A stretch of DNA of 19,727 bases from Cruorifilaria tuberocauda. Its lineage: Eukaryota > Nematoda > Chromadorea > Rhabditida > Onchocercidae. The notes beneath the pieces are model-generated. The model worked only from the letters and a program-made list of their open reading frames with translations. It ran no database searches and had not been told where the DNA came from. Below, in pieces: positions 10,813 to 19,727 of this stretch (position 1 is its first letter; each line of letters starts with the position of its first letter). Location: positions 1 through 19,727 of the forward strand of contig JABVXU010000809.1 in NCBI GenBank assembly GCA_013365365.1, given 5' to 3'. The position numbers and the translations under genes are program-made.

Positions 10813-11490
10813 CACGCAAAAATTATTCATTTATTCGATCTAGAAAATTCATTTTGTGTGTTGGATGATCAGTGCGATAAGTCAAGTGAACATGCTGTGA
10901 TTTGTTCTCATGGTACGGACAGTTGAGCAAATATTATCGAATAATTCGCAGCAATGGTAGGTGCAGAGTTTATATGCTGCCCATATAACACCGCTCTCAT
11001 TTCTGCGGGTAAACATGCATTTCGAATTATTTTTAGTTTTGGGAATGATTAAATTTGCAATCATTTGAGGTATTATTCGTCATTCAAAATCGAGAATTCT
11101 CTATAACGCCAAGATTTCTACAAAATTTATGTCAAGAAACCCTGAGGGAGAATCGTCTCTGTGGCATTCTAGTAATGTCTAGTAATTTCGGGGCTTAATT
11201 TGTTGTCTATTCATGAAAAAGGAAATAACCGTCATTAAGCAGCAAGAAATAGAATTAAATAGCTCCGGTTCATTTCAGTTGCGGCCTCTACTCAAAAATT
11301 TTTCCAGTATTCGTTGTTTACTATAATTAGTTTTGCTATCGTTATTCTACAGTTATAAAATTGTACAGAATAATAAATAAAGTATCCAAAGTGATCTTCA
11401 CTGGAAGATTTGATGGCGTCCATTCTTTATTTTCACTTGTAAATTAATGAGGTTATCTTGAAAAGGTCAAAATCATTCATTTTTCATTTT

Positions 11491-11492
11491 AG
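11491..11492 (+). other. Spliced-leader acceptor directly before gene 3
   Basis: The sequence ttttcattttag is a very good nematode acceptor and ends three bases before the ATG at 11496. No coding exon precedes it. It fixes the start of the gene. Confidence 0.7.
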
Positions 11493-11495
11493 GCT

Positions 11496-14228
11496 ATGTT
11501 GCCGTACATACTTGCTAGTATCATTTACCAGTCAATCTTGTCAGGTACGCTTTATTTAGCGATTTTTTGATTAAAATCCTAAGTTTAAATCGATAGACTA
11601 TACTAATGTTTCATGTAATACGTTTCATCAAAAATCTCATTAGATTATAGAACGATTATATCACTTTCCTCAGATGAACTAAAAGATAAAACCATCAAAA
11701 AATGAATTAGTTTAGCTGATAATTTATGTCATAACGATTCAGAGCTTCTAAATTTTACTGATTAACAGGGTCTTTATGATTTGCTTGTAGTTTCTGACAG
11801 CGTTTATGCTAAAATATATGCTTAATTCCATTTCTTTATTGTCAAACAGTATTCAGTTATCCTAAGAATTAAATATCAGATACCAGTGATATACTTAAAA
11901 TAACAATATAGCAATAGAATTTGAATATTTATTTTGCAATATTATCAGCTAAATTAGTTAGTAATGCTTTATCAAATTAAATGATGTAAATTTGCAGATG
12001 TATTTTCTCAAGAATATATCTGTCCAGATAACACAATGTATTTGGATTTGAAGTCATGTAATCCAAACGATCGTAATCAATGCCCAAAAAATTTTGCCTG
12101 TCGGCGTAGTCGTTTATCCCGATCTGGCATTATAACGAATGAAATAATTCATCTGTGTTGTGAAGCCAATAACATGACGATTGGAAGTTGTATGATTTTC
12201 CTAATTTTATTTTAATATTGAATAACATCCGATATACATAGCAATTTGCAATAAAACATAGATCCTTCCAATTATATCTTTCTTTTCTTTTTAAATTTTA
12301 AACATTAGAAAATATTAAATTATTTGTAGGGTTTGAAGAGCTAGAACTTTCACCTCAGATATTTCCACAATTTCCATCATCCACTCTCGATTATGTTAGT
12401 TTATAGGAACAGTTTTCTATAGTATCATATATTAATATCATAGATCTGATTCTAGGTCACTTTCAAGTTGAAATGATTGATTCTTTTTATTACTATAATT
12501 GTTGGTAAACCATTCAGAATTTGATAAGAAAATCGTTAACAAATACATTATCAATTTATATACCTAATAATGATTAACAGGTAAATATAAGTAATTTTGA
12601 TGCGAAACATCCTTCACCAGTCGTTCATTTGGGTGATGAATTACAAGTGCTCAATTATCCTAATTATATAACTGCTAATATACAAGGTTTACAATTTCAA
12701 TCAATAACTCAAGCTCCTGGTGGATACCTTCATATAATCTCATTTATTGGTAATAATTTACTTCAGACATTTTGTTCATTTCATGTCATTACATTTTTAT
12801 TCAGACATTATCAAAATATATGCTTCAGATATTACTGAACGACCATCTGCGCTATTTATTGATTATGACTTGTTATCAACAGGTTCCGCTTCACTAAATA
12901 TTGAAAATATCACTGATTCGGGGCATCGCTTTTTCGGATATATCAGTAATGGAACAGTGCCTCTGCAAGACAGTTGTGAGCTTTATTGTCTTATGAAAAG
13001 TTGAATTAGTCATCTTCCATATTTCACAACTTATATTTCGAGCATATTTTAAAGTTGTAGAGTAGAAGCATATGAAATAAGATTTAAACTAAAAACTTAA
13101 TCATCAAAAGTTTGCAGTATCCTAAAGATTATTGAATGCAAAATTACGCCAAAAATTTTACGATAATAATATATTATTTTAATCGTCATTGCAAAGATAA
13201 TTTATTCTTTTCGGCTTCGCATTAATTTAATCAATTAGTGTTTAATTTAGTTGTAATGAAACTGAATTCATTTTACAATTAAAATATGCTTATTAGTCAG
13301 TGTACTACATTTTGCTCACATATTTGAAAAAAAAGAGGAATCCTTCTTTCTGATAATTTATAAAAACTCTAAAAACATGCTCTTTTTATTATTTCAATAA
13401 AACTAGAAAAATTCCATGCACAGATCGGCAGCAATACGTTGTAGTCGTATATAAGACTGATATTCCTCTAAGTGATCAAGTGAACGTTACCGCTGATGTA
13501 ATACGCTTCATTGATCAAATCCCTTACTTCATCAGCAATTCAGCAACTGGTCATGCTCTTGGTAAACCCATTGCTGGGTTATTTTTTTATGTAAGTTTTC
13601 TTTTCATCAAGAAAATTACGAATAAAATTGAAATACTGCAAAAAAATGAGATAAGGGCATATTATGATAATGATAAATATAATTTCACTTCAATAATGTC
13701 GATAGTAATGCGATCTTCTAATGTCGAATAGTTTTTATAACCTTGAAATGTTATTTGGAGACGACATTGGTTCATTTTTTAATAGAAATTAACGAAAGAA
13801 TGATTAAAACATAAATCCTTATCAAAAGCATTAAAAGTTTCACAAGTTTTACAAATAATCCAATTTGCTTTAAGGGATATACGTGATGTTTCGATGTTTG
13901 AAGTTAAGCGTAAATATGATGCCAAAAAATCCATATTTCATATAGATATATCAATAAGAATGGCGCCTTTCATCATTTGATAATTATCACTCGAGAGTTT
14001 CGATGATAAAGTAATGCAAACGGATGATCCATTATCTGTTCATGTTTCATATTTCAGATTACATCAAAGCGAACATTATTTCCAGTGAAACCTAAACCTC
14101 AACCAATACCACCATATTTTCCACATCATTCTAAATCTTCAACGATATATAATCGAAATTCTGCCCTTGCTTGCTGGCTTCTTATAGAAATTATTTTGAT
14201 CATTTTTGCATTATTTGATTGTCTTTAA
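11496..14228 (+). CDS. Predicted secreted or GPI-anchored surface glycoprotein with six-cysteine module, function unknown
   Basis: Not recognised as a named gene. Exons: 11496-11544, 11998-12186, 12330-12394, 12581-12749, 12805-12972, 13424-13590, 14058-14228; 978 bases, 325 residues, all phases consistent. Residues 1-16 are a hydrophobic signal peptide. Residues 25-71 hold six cysteines (C25, C37, C45, C51, C70, C71) in the order CP..C..CP..C..CC, resembling the Lustrin-type cysteine-rich repeat of nematode extracellular proteins (inference from spacing). A beta-rich middle part (about 100-269) has no cysteines. N-glycosylation sequons lie at N75, N103, N192, N206 and N234. A Pro/His-rich linker (about 278-293) leads to a hydrophobic last 21 residues (305-325) with almost nothing after them. 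That suits a GPI-attachment signal (NSA near 303-305) or a short-tailed membrane anchor. The product should therefore be extracellular or cell-surface. No canonical AATAAA follows closely. Confidence 0.85.
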
Positions 14229-14612
14229 AAACAGTGCCTATGAATACTTTTCAAATTTCATACGTATTCGAAATTTTCTATGATTATCTTTATAATTATG
14301 ACATGTAAGCAAGCGAAAAAAGAAAGGAAAAACTGAAGCCGTAAATTTGAAAGCTTACGAAATACATATGACAATCAAAGTTATTAGTGTAACCGCACCA
14401 CATGCTACTCCCAAAAATGACACATGGTACAATTACAGTAAGCGTTACATGATGTAAAAAGTGAAGTATACGCCTTCTTACGTCGTCCATCTTTTGAATG
14501 AATGATGCAGAACATTTTATTGTAATACGGTGATAGTGAGTCAGAATCACGCAATCGTCATGCAAGGCTTACTGTAATTTTACCATAACTATTTTTGAGT
14601 TTCTAATTTGAG

Positions 14613-15142
14613 GGAATAATTGATAAAAAGTTAGTTCAATTGATCAGGACTGATTTTCTCCTCTTCAAATTCTTTGCTAAGTTGTTGATTTTAATCAGAG
14701 TGAATTGGGAGTTGAATACAGTGAAGGTTGAATTTAATACAGAAAGTTTCTTTGTGGACGAATTCGAGATTTTTAGGATTGTAGCACAAGAAGAATGGAA
14801 TAACAGTTTTTTTTTTGCAAAAAAAAAGCGATTAAATAACAACGGCGACTTTGGTTGATAGCTATGGAAACTCTAACCTATTTCTTATTGTAATAATCTT
14901 TTATAGATGAAAATTTATAAGGAGAAGACTTACAGAGATGAGAAAAATTACACTGAAAGAGATTTGATAGAATTGGAGATAAAGATTTTCATGAGAAGAA
15001 ATGGTTTGAACTGTAAAAACTGTATGATAAATCATTTGATGAAATGATTAGATTAGATTATTTGGACATAAAACAGTTTTTTGTAAAATTGGAAGAATAT
15101 TTGCTGCCATCGCTACGAGAACATTTTACATTTTACAATTAA
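14613..15142 (+). pseudogene. Possible decayed coding sequence, family not identified
   Basis: Three + strand open pieces follow each other. An open frame of about 80 codons ends at 14858 (containing VEFNTESFFVDEFEIF). A piece follows an acceptor-like cttttatag at 14898-14906, starts with ATG 14907 and reads MKIYKEKTYRDEKNY through MRRNGLNC. A third piece is in another frame, reading KLYDKSFDEMIRLDYLDIKQ to REHFTFYN, and stops at about 15142. The second and third would join by a one- or two-base shift near the run ctgtaaaaactg at 15012-15023. This pattern suits a frameshifted relic, but purine-rich AT-rich DNA can also produce Lys/Asn/Phe-rich frames by chance. No family was recognised. Confidence 0.25.
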
Positions 15143-15268
15143 TGATTCATGGAAAAATAAAGAGTTAAAGATATTTAGAAATTAGTTTCGAGAAGTTTCT
15201 CGACACTACGCTGTTTTTATCATTTCATTCTATCTTTTTTTTTCACTTATTTATTGCTCTTTAAATCT

Positions 15269-15301
15269 TATTTTCAATTAATTTGTATTTTCAATTAATT
15301 T
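15269..15301. repeat. Two-copy direct repeat of tattttcaattaattt
   Basis: Identical 16-base units lie at 15269-15284 and 15286-15301, separated by one base. It is a local tandem duplication in AT-rich intergenic DNA, with no known function. Confidence 0.8.
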
Positions 15302-16690
15302 ATTATGTTTTATCATTTGAATTTTTTTATGGAAGTATATGAAAACTTTTTTCATGTTCATTTCCTTTTACACAAAATGAATCAAACTATTTCTACACAT
15401 TATTTCATGATTAAAAAAAAAAATTAAAATTGAATGTTTAATCTTCTGATCAGAATTTGTCTACAGCAAATTACTTGTTTCAAATATATCAAACAATATT
15501 TCTGAATATTTCTGGTGATATAATGCATCATTGATGTAAACTTGTGCATTGATAACCTTGTTTTCCTAAATTTTTTTCTTTTGGATAAGAAAAAAGTTTA
15601 ACAACAATATCTGCAAATTCAATTACTACATACCGGAAAAGAATTTCCGTTTTATCCTTTTCTTTTCCTCCATCTCAGCCTTTAAAGGTAAACAGATGGA
15701 AAGGATAATTTAATGAAATATCATTTAAGTGAATTTTCGGGACTTGTAGTGAAAAATATTATTTTATACTTTTCACTATAATGAATTGCACTACATTAAG
15801 CAGGTTTTCAACGATTTCTTATTAAGTTATCGATTGCTGATGGGAAATGCAGAAACTTGGAAAATTTTCGGAAAATTTCAATATACGCCGATATAACACG
15901 ACACATTCTGTTAACTACATTTTAGTTTGGCTAATAATCCAAAATCCGAAAGTCATCTGCAGCGAACTTTGTAATCAACCGATATTTTTATAATCGATTG
16001 ATGGTTTGTTTGTTGATAATGCTGATTAACTGATTAGCATATTGAAATAGAGAGATACACTTTGTAGATTTGCCGTTCTATATTTTATATTTTCGTTTGA
16101 AAATTTGAAACTTAGGATGCAACCAGGAGATTTATTGTCACATTAATTGTTAGAAATGATTGTTTCGTAAATTTATTTTAAAAATTATGGGTAAACTGAA
16201 TAAATTATAGATCGTGTGGAAAAGCAAGAAGTATGCTAACTAACTTTATCACTACTCCTGAACATCACTGTTGATACAAAAAAATCATTGGAGAAGTACA
16301 AAATGAGCCGGTGCAATGGTGAATTGAAATTAAGATATACCAATAACGGTTCAATTTTACAATTTGATTTTGTGAATTTTTCGATAATATATGAGTAACC
16401 ATTGATGAAGTGATTAGAATAGATGTGGGAAAGGGAATGAGGAATAATGGACCCTAACAAAATTCTTCTGAGAAAATTAAATTCCCCCATTGATCGTTTC
16501 AAAATTATTCACCGGTCTTTCAAAAATATCACAATTCAAGGCTTCTCCGCTTCCTTGTTATCTTTATCATTCAAATTAAGCGCATCAAGATTATCAGCAA
16601 GCTAAAAAAAGCTTCAAACTTCTTTGTGATATTTGAATTTCTTCGCAAATTTCATAATTCCTTAATTGTTGCTAGAAATTTTCAATAAAA

Positions 16691-16696
16691 TTTATT
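16691..16696 (-). terminator. Polyadenylation signal of gene 4
   Basis: The hexamer tttatt on the + strand is AATAAA on the - strand, 46 bases after the stop codon of the - strand gene. Position and strand both fit. Confidence 0.6.
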
Positions 16697-16741
16697 TACG
16701 ATTTCTGTTTTTTTTTTATTTTCTATTTTAAGAATTTTAAA

Positions 16742-18326
16742 TCAAACCTCGAGATGCGATGGGGTTGATGGTTTCGGATCCTCAACCACATCTTCGTTCA
16801 CGGGATAACCGCGACCAGCTTTCTCTAAAGGTACGGATATTGCAGTTTGCTCTGTTACAACGTTCATTTTTAATTATCAACAAAAAAAAAAAAACTAAGC
16901 TTTCCTGGAACTAACAAACTTTTACATTGTTTTACTGAGTAAACCAAAACTTACTGAAATATAGAAATGTTAAATTAGCACAACCCTGAAATGAATAAAT
17001 AACAAACTTTTAGCCTCATCCTCATTACCATAGTACTTCTTATCAGCCCATTTTTTCGCATTGTTTTGTTTCGCTAGTTTCACTTGAGGACGATCACGTT
17101 TGTTCTTAGTTATGTGACCATCACGACCGCTATGAAATGGGACGTTATCACGCTTACCACTTTTACCCGAACCACGTGCATCCGAGCGTTGTTGACGTGC
17201 CTTCGCGTTTGCTTTCCAGTTCTTCTTGCTGCAATGATTATTTGACATGATAATAAGATTGAAAATTTTTTTTATTATAATTATTTCATTTGATAATAAC
17301 GAAGAATATACTTTATGAAAAACCTTTAATATTTTATTGCTTATACTGTTTCAGTACAGATTATTAGTGTTTAATGAAATGACATTTTTGACGTTCCAAA
17401 AAAAAAATGAACTTCTCCTATTCGATTTCTGTTTTTAGATTTAGCTATAGACCTGAATTAAGCAAAATACTTTGACTTCCTGAAATAATTTAGCAAAAAA
17501 AAAATTCACGTTTTTTTGTCACTGTCATATGAATCCATTGAATCGTATTGCTGAAATTGATACAACTTTCAAATAAGTTTTAAATTTTTAAAAATTACTG
17601 TAAATAAACATAACCTTTATTATGTCTGCTATATTTTATGTGTAAAGGACTATTTCAATTTAACTCTCCGTAAAACAGTAAGTGAACCTGGAGTAACCTG
17701 AAGAATATACGTTATCATACCATAGCTGTTAATGATAAATAAAGCCTAAGCTAGGAAACACATTAACGATCTAATAATGAAATATTTTCAAATATTTAAA
17801 ATAGCCAAAAGTAATCATAACGACTATTTGTTTATTTATCATCATCAATATTACTACAATATTAATCAAGGTACAGTTATCATTAGAATACATGAACTAA
17901 AAGATGAGATACTTTGACGATATATTTATTACTATTTCATATTGAACTGGATCTATGACTCATATCACTATCAGTAATTCATATCATCTATCACTCATAT
18001 CACTATCAGCTATAGAGAAAGGTAAAGCAGGCGATGATGGATCATAATCTTTTTTTCTTTTGTAAAACTTCTCTTATTCCATTCACTATTATCTTCTAAG
18101 AAATGATTGAAAGATTTTTAAGAAAATTTAAAAATGCTGAAAATTAAAAAAGAAAACTAACGTAATCGTCGTCTGCTTTCGAATACGAATAACGTTGATC
18201 GGTGGTACTATATCCTTTCCACTTCTGCAAATATTCCTTCATTTTACGACGTTTTGCAGAATGTTCTCCGTACATATCCATATTGTAGATTTCATCAAAG
18301 CTGCTATCATAGCTATCACCCTCCAT
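16742..18326 (-). CDS. Highly charged, probably disordered protein, function unknown
   Basis: Not recognised. Exons in transcript order: 18326-18162, 17550-17510, 17228-17008, 16851-16742; 537 bases, 178 residues. The 41-base exon 2, with an excellent acceptor (tatcaatttcag) and a GTGAAT donor, is what restores frame between exons 1 and 3. The N-terminal part (1-69) is rich in Asp, Tyr and Ser and carries the motif DSYDS twice (about 4-8 and 61-65). A basic patch AKRRKMK (24-30) and the cluster KKTKKNWKANAKARQQR (67-83) look like nuclear-localisation or nucleic-acid-binding segments. The middle (84-140) is Lys/Arg/Asn/Gly-rich and the last 36 residues are acidic and proline-containing. There is no signal peptide, membrane segment or cysteine. 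Composition suggests an intrinsically disordered nuclear or RNA-associated protein (inference only). ATG 18326 follows an acceptor at 18339-18340. The split between exons 3 and 4 is the least certain junction. Confidence 0.8.
17958..18009. repeat. Direct repeat of actcatatcactatcag inside intron 1 of gene 4
   Basis: Identical 17-base copies lie at 17958-17974 and 17993-18009, and a related partial copy (attcatatcatctatcac) lies between them. It is a small local duplication within an intron, with no evident function. Confidence 0.75.
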
Positions 18327-18338
18327 TTTTTATATCAC

Positions 18339-18340
18339 CT
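18339..18340 (-). other. Candidate spliced-leader acceptor of gene 4
   Basis: Read on the - strand, catatttag ends 12 bases before the ATG at 18326-18324. There is no upstream coding exon in frame. This is the likely trans-splice site, with an outron extending rightwards in window coordinates. Confidence 0.5.
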
Positions 18341-19153
18341 AAATATGTCATATTCTGTTAACAATTCAACAAGGAAACTTCCTTGTTGTTTATAGTAAAG
18401 TTAAATTTAAACACTCAAAAAAAAAAAGAATTACTGATTAATTAAGATTAAAAAATTTGTAATTTAGTACCTGAGTAGCAGCTAATTATTTAAGATCAAA
18501 AGTAGTACCTGATATTCTGGTGTTCAAAGTAATATGTAACAGTCATTAATTATCTAATACCACTAGTATTGATTGATTATTGAAGAAATAGTATCAGATA
18601 TTATAAGTAGTAAAGTTATTTTTAAAGTTTTAATGATGATGATGAGTGGTGGTATTTTTTTATACTGCATTGGAATAACGCCAAAATTTCAGTGAAACAG
18701 ATTTGTAAAATATTTTAGTACGGGAAGAAGGTAGGTTTTTTTTTTGTTGCTAGCTAATATTTCAGTACGTTGGAATAGCCAGTAGACAGTATTTAGCAGT
18801 AAATATTACTATTAGTCTAATTCCAAGTACAAAATATCAATATTCAGACTGAGCACCATCAAATTCATTGAGATAAAGTATATTCGTGAAAAATGTACAA
18901 TTCTGATAGGATGAAGATAAAAACTATCAAAAAATACATCTAAAACCTCTTCTTACTTCAATACATCATTTCTTATCACTTATTATCACTAGACGAAAAC
19001 ACACTACACTGATAACTCTACTCTATCAAAAACTGGTATGCTATATGACTTTTGCTATTATGAAATGCTATCACTAGCTAATTAATAATCGCAAATTACA
19101 CAGTACGCTTAAATTGCTAAACGATACGCTCGACTTAAGACTCCACACGTCAC

Positions 19154-19172
19154 TCGTCTTCACGTAAGACGA
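19154..19172. other. Short perfect hairpin tcgtctt / aagacga
   Basis: A 7-bp perfect stem with a 5-base loop (cacgt) lies in the CpG-containing block. If the leftward promoter is real, it would be in the early part of the transcript. It lacks the downstream T-run expected of a bacterial terminator, which would not apply in this eukaryote anyway. Confidence 0.5.
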
Positions 19173-19294
19173 CCGGGTATACTTATTAGTATGGCACGCG
19201 CACGCGTTGCCTACCCTTAATTCCAGCGTATTGCGTCGCAGCCGCTCGAGAACCGTACTCGGAGACAATGAACTACAAAGCTTTTGGATGTGTG

Positions 19295-19397
19295 CTTATA
19301 TAGACTTTTTCTCCTGCCAACTTTGAATGCATATAATTTGCATAATGTACACAAATGTGATAAGTTGCATTACTCAGTGTCTTTTTTTAATTTGCAT
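19295..19397 (-). promoter_or_regulatory. Putative leftward core promoter: TATA box plus two octamer motifs
   Basis: On the - strand, TATATAAG lies at 19302-19295. Upstream of it in that orientation are two exact octamers, ATGCAAAT (19343-19336 and 19397-19390), 54 bases apart; octamers are the binding site of POU-domain factors. A TGATAAG GATA-type motif (19358-19364) sits between them. Transcription would start near 19265 and run left, through the CpG block, towards gene 4 about 0.9 kb away. Motifs are exact; the promoter role is inference. Confidence 0.4.
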
Positions 19398-19727
19398 AAT
19401 TCACTTGCATATTCACTCTTGCAAACAACGAATATGTTCATTAGGCAAAATATTTATGCGATAAAGATGTCAGATAGATGATAATGCACGTAATCATTTA
19501 CCAGTAAAGAAAGAAAGAAAATAATCAGTGTGCAGTGATAGATTTCGCTATAGTAACAATTGAAAATTAGAGGGACGTATCTGAATTGATAAGAAATTAG
19601 GAATGAAATACTGAAATTGTATGATAAGAATGGAATGATAATAATTGCTAGATGAGATATAATTGAATTAAGAAAGAGTTTGAAGAATTACATAACTAAA
19701 TACTAAATGATAAGAGATAATAAGTTG

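Larger units (their letters stand above)
10175..11495. other. Intergenic region: sec-15 3' UTR and upstream region of the next gene
   Basis: No coding gene is supported. AATAAA hexamers at 10807-10812 and 11372-11381 mark possible 3' ends of sec-15. A 60-codon - strand frame at 10882-11064 begins with ATG but has no splice context and no recognised domain. The final stretch before 11492 is T-rich, as expected for an outron. Confidence 0.6.
14229..16741. other. AT-rich region between convergent genes, with a possible gene relic
   Basis: This 2.5 kb lies between the ends of gene 3 (+) and gene 4 (-). It contains broken coding-like frames at 14613-15142 (listed separately), a two-copy 16-base direct repeat at 15269-15301, and long homopolymer A/T runs. 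Minus-strand frames at 14296-14565 and 16236-16502 are open but lack splice or domain support. The rest shows no recognisable feature. Confidence 0.55.
18327..19727. other. Upstream region of gene 4: outron and putative promoter
   Basis: No coding gene is supported. From 18327 to about 19080 the DNA is AT-rich, with an imperfect repeat around agtacctga (18467-18475 and 18504-18512). From 19100 to 19265 there is a locally CpG-containing block with a 7-bp hairpin at 19154-19172 and an alternating purine-pyrimidine tract at 19194-19207. Then come a leftward TATA box and octamer motifs (listed separately), and several TGATAA motifs out to the window edge. Confidence 0.55.

Noticed and set aside
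10882..11064. 60-codon Cys-containing - strand frame starting with ATG
   Set aside because: Length is within chance expectation for a window of this size, there are no splice sites or signal peptide, and no family is recognised.
14296..14565. Hydrophobic - strand frame, superficially receptor-like
   Set aside because: Only one possible membrane segment, no conserved motif and no splice partners.
16236..16502. 88-codon - strand frame
   Set aside because: Its first codon is not ATG, composition is typical of AT-rich noise, and it lies beyond the polyadenylation signal of gene 4.
18060..18102. Extra exon of gene 4 after the acceptor-like tttcttag (reads DNSEWNKRSFTKEKK in one frame)
   Set aside because: No donor gives phases that fit both exon 1 and the 41-base exon 2. 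The four-exon model already closes the frame.
19074..19268. 64-codon - strand frame through the CpG block
   Set aside because: It begins with TTG, not ATG, and lacks a convincing donor or homology. The block is better explained as promoter-proximal sequence.
1..19727. tRNA, rRNA, CRISPR, intact transposon or endosymbiont-derived gene
   Set aside because: I read both strands for tRNA T-loop motifs, regular spaced repeats, transposase or reverse-transcriptase motifs and bacterial operon structure, and found none. A database search would be needed to exclude short transferred fragments.

Overview
The window is nuclear DNA of a nematode. It is strongly AT-rich, and its genes are cut into many small exons by introns of roughly 70 to 470 bases with short U-rich acceptors ending in TTTTAG or TTTCAG. 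Several genes have an acceptor-like AG a few bases before the start codon with no upstream exon, as expected for spliced-leader trans-splicing. One product is closest, from memory of the family, to Caenorhabditis UCP-4. The base composition and intron density would suit a clade III (spirurid or filarial) worm, but that is inference; no species can be named from the sequence.

Four multi-exon protein genes can be reconstructed, and each model keeps an open frame across every junction. (1) + strand 1477-3636: ucp-4, a mitochondrial carrier of the uncoupling-protein group, 9 exons, 316 residues, with all three carrier signature motifs. (2) + strand 5499-10174: sec-15, the Sec15/EXOC6 subunit of the exocyst, 19 exons, 827 residues; one of its introns has a GC donor. 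(3) + strand 11496-14228: a 325-residue secreted or surface glycoprotein with a signal peptide, a six-cysteine module resembling the Lustrin type, five N-glycosylation sequons and a hydrophobic tail that looks like a GPI signal or membrane anchor; function unknown. (4) - strand 16742-18326: a 178-residue, highly charged, probably disordered protein with a duplicated DSYDS motif and basic clusters; function unknown.

Genes 1 to 3 point the same way but are 1.3 to 1.9 kb apart, so they look like independent units and not a tight operon. Genes 3 and 4 converge on a 2.5-kb AT-rich stretch holding what may be a frameshifted gene relic. The right edge (about 19.1-19.7 kb) holds a small CpG-containing block next to a leftward TATA box with two octamer (POU-type) motifs behind it. 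It looks like a promoter that could drive gene 4 through an outron of about 0.9 kb.

I see no tRNA, rRNA, CRISPR array, intact transposon or recognisable bacterial (for example endosymbiont) gene. The most novel content is the two orphan genes (3 and 4). Smaller points of interest are the strong hairpin at the ucp-4 start codon, the GC-AG intron, the candidate promoter at the right edge, and unexplained open frames between genes.
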